A stretch of DNA of 64,000 bases, taken from contig VXAI01000191.1 in assembly GCA_013399305.1 (NCBI GenBank), positions 63,989-127,988 of the forward strand, given 5' to 3'. Shown here in pieces: positions 61,477 to 64,000 of the stretch. A model generated the notes under the pieces. That model was not told the DNA's origin. It saw nothing but the letters and a program-made list of their open reading frames with translations, and did not search any database. Each line of letters starts with the position of its first letter. Position 1 is the first letter of the stretch. This DNA is from Rostratula benghalensis (lineage: Eukaryota > Chordata > Aves > Charadriiformes > Rostratulidae). A program made the position numbers and the translations under genes.

Positions 61477-64000
61477 CTGTGAGCATATCCAACACACAAT
61501 GGCACATATTAGACTCATTCTTTAATTAGGTTAATGACCTAAAGCCAAATGCATTACTGTTCAGGCACACCATGTTAATAACAAACTTTAATGATCATTA
61601 ATTTAAGCAGCAGCTGTCATAAAAGCAAACAGAAAACAAGTTAAAAGTGATTGAGAAGTTTCAATCTGAAGTCAGTAGCATTATCAGTACAACATTTTGC
61701 CCCTTATTCAACTATAAACTCGTTTCCACAGACACCAGCTGTTTTTAAGTCAAAAGTTTCTAAGGGTAATGTATTACATAATTGTTGAATGCCTCTGTTG
61801 AAATAACGATCTCTCGACAAATGAGGAGGTTCAGCATGCTAAAATTCATCTTCAATAATTCAAGAAAGCTTATAGTAGAGACAATCTTGTACTTGCACAG
61901 AGGTAGCGTTAATTAAGTTCAATTCTCAGCAGGGAAAATGGTGAAGAGATGTAAACATTCATCTCCACACCAAGTGAAAAAGTATCATCAAGATTTGAAA
62001 TTCTGCAGTTGGCACTTACAAGGTACCAAATACAGCAAACCTAAAAGGCTGGAAAAAGAAGAATCGTGACCACAGCCTATTCTCAATCCCACACTTCTGC
62101 AATACACACACATACAGGTCTACACATTATCCTGCAAATCTCAGTCTCAGTAAATGCACACTTCTTAAAAGTGAAAGTCATGTTCCACAAATTGAGGTTT
62201 CTGTTACCAGCTCTCCCTCATGTAAGACATTTAAATAAATACCCACAACATCCATGTTAGTTGATCTGTGCTATTTCGATCCAGAAAGCTTTGTGTTAAT
62301 TGCATGCTTTACAAAACTTACACCATAGACATAAATATAAATCAGCATGCTAATATAAGCACATTGTCTTCAACAACAGAAAATATAAATATTTTCCTTC
62401 ACACAGCAAATTTCAACAGCTTTATATCCAATGTTTCTCCCTAAAAACTATTATTCATTTCTCCACGAACTGAAGTGTATAGTAATAGAAAACTTTTTGG
62501 TGCTCCCATTGGAAAAGAATAATTTTAAATAGTGTCTTTTATGTAACTATTCATGTTTATTCTACATTGATGTCTTGTGCCTTGGAGGGATTTGCGTTGG
62601 GGTTTTTTGGTGGTTGGTTTTTTTTTCTATTGTACGTTACAGTTAATGACCCAGTCTAATTGAAAACTCCAGTCCTAGATAAACTAGACCTTAGATGAGA
62701 GACTACAGAAAAGATCCAGTTCAAGATGACAACAATAAAATTCAGGTGTCATTGGGTGTCTAAGCTCTTATTTGGACTGTAATGTCACTGGAACCAACCC
62801 AGCCTGAAGCACACACAACGCATTTGATTCAGCTGCTTAAACATTGGCTTTGATGACTGTCTGAGAGATACAGCAATAATTAAGGTTTCTGCTTAACATT
62901 TGTAGATCTGCCAGAGGACCTAGACTTTTGGGGTCAGTAGCTAAAGGACAGGAGGATAACTTAGAGTACCTCAAATTGTTGTTAGCTATGATTAAGTAAC
63001 TGAATCAAGCACCTAATGGCTAATTAACTGGATTGTTCTCTATGCACCACTGACTGTATCTCTACTGCCTACAACAGGAGTTTAAATAGTGTGCATACAG
63101 AGTTCCACGTTGAGATTTTTCTCCTTCTCCGCACAAGAGTTCAGTAACACTGTAAATGAACATGATTCCTTCAGGTATTACAGCTACTTTTTCCTATAAG
63201 AAGAATTCTAATTTAGTTATTACACAATAAACCCCAGTACACTTACTAAACCACAAAACACAGCTCCAGTTAATTGCAAAATAAAAAATAAATAATAAAA
63301 AAATCACAACCATTTGAAACAGCAGCTGGAGCATTATTTTTGCCCTGAAATTCCAAAGACTCCAGGTGGAAGAGTTTCCACATAAATACAACATAATAAT
63401 AATATATGCGTGCCACATAAAATATGATATTCCCTAATCATTTCTAACCAGCGGGGATCAAAAAGCATGACATGCCAATTAAATATACACAAATGCTTTA
63501 AAAGTTCCCATCTTTTCTCAGATCCAGTGCTTGGGAAAAATGCAAAAGCAAAGAAACTGCTAATGCTCTGTAAATCGGAAATTTTCTTTTCTTTAAGGAA
63601 CATTTAAGAAAAATCACTTCTAGAATTTGAATATACTCTCCTCCAGAAATTGACTGCTCTCCTACCAAAGAGTTTGGTTTCACACAAAAATTTCTCTTGT
63701 GCTGATGTGCCACTTCACTGTAATTAAGTTTTCACATTCAGATGTAAAAGATAATGATTTTATTTATAACAGACACAGTGCATGTTTTAAGTATTACACA
63801 GATTTAACATAAAGTCAGAGCTCATTTATAAGCCAACTGATGGTTATTGTTTCTACACAGCACAGCAACCCACGACTACCTTAATCAAATAATGTTAGCA
63901 ATAATATTCCAGAATGTTTTTCATTAATTCAGACCTTAATTTTCTGAGATACTTTGTCTGAGAAGCACCAGATTAGTTCACTGAGGCATTTTTAGCATAC
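61477..64000 (-). other. NBAS: upstream intron of NBAS, incomplete
   Basis: It ends in the TGCTCACAG acceptor of exon A. I found no NBAS exon in 61477-64000. A T/G-rich tract lies near 62589-62627. Minus open frames at 63194-63713 have no recognisable family. Confidence 0.75.

Larger units (their letters stand above)
1..64000 (-). other. NBAS: NBAS gene body (partial; internal exons A-M plus introns)
   Basis: The whole window lies inside, or at least contiguous with, one minus-strand gene. Thirteen exons encode 752 continuous codons that read as NBAS by recognisable family blocks, such as HPFYESLIADPY, LASYYYSLQIYARLAPCF, NERLLDFTQAQILQ, LLYYFTLLENCGC, LQKLFWTGD and CLDGQPLEMIQQLLEVAVG. NBAS (about 2370 residues in human) is a large alpha-solenoid protein. 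It joins RINT1 and ZW10 in the NRZ/Dsl1-type tether on the ER, which acts with ER SNAREs in Golgi-to-ER retrograde transport; a role in nonsense-mediated decay is also reported. The beta-propeller-like N-terminal part and the last roughly 200 residues are not in the window. All introns have GT-AG ends. The neighbours known from other vertebrates (DDX1, MYCN) are not seen. Confidence 0.95.

Overview
The window is vertebrate nuclear DNA, most likely from a bird. It is AT-rich, has no prokaryote-style gene packing, and carries several CR1 LINE tails, including ones with the typical avian 3' end (an 'ttctgtgactctgtgat'-type terminus). The species cannot be fixed from the sequence alone.

One gene accounts for all the coding sequence I can support: NBAS (neuroblastoma-amplified sequence), on the minus strand, so the transcript runs from high to low coordinates. 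I could place 13 consecutive internal coding exons between 61476 and 11332. Each is bounded by AG/GT splice sites. All reading phases agree across the 12 joins, and the exons sum to 2256 bases, exactly 752 codons with no stop. The encoded segment lies in the C-terminal half of NBAS, largely after the Sec39-like region as I recall the human protein. Neither the 5' part of the gene nor the last exons and 3'UTR are in the window.

Layout, high to low coordinates: 64000-61477, incomplete upstream intron; 61476-60196, exon cluster A-C with short introns; 60195-55248, 4.9 kb intron; 55247-54498, exons D-E; 54497-39797, a 14.7 kb intron with an old CR1 reverse-transcriptase remnant and several low-complexity tracts; 39796-27983, exons F-I spread over 12 kb with one CR1 copy; 27982-20224, a 7.8 kb intron with a CR1 tail and an LTR-like repeat; 20223-19554, exons J-K; 19553-11332, exons L-M with one CR1 tail; 11331-1, incomplete downstream intron with a degraded CR1 piece and an LTR-like fragment.

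NBAS protein is a subunit of the NRZ (NBAS-RINT1-ZW10) tether that receives Golgi-to-ER vesicles at the ER, and it is also reported as a nonsense-mediated-decay factor. I see no RNA genes, CRISPR arrays, bacterial-type elements or new multi-gene system. The points worth a second look are intronic: repeated A/C-rich tracts biased to one strand, two unexplained minus-strand open frames, a 39-base tandem duplication and a shared LTR-like repeat tail.
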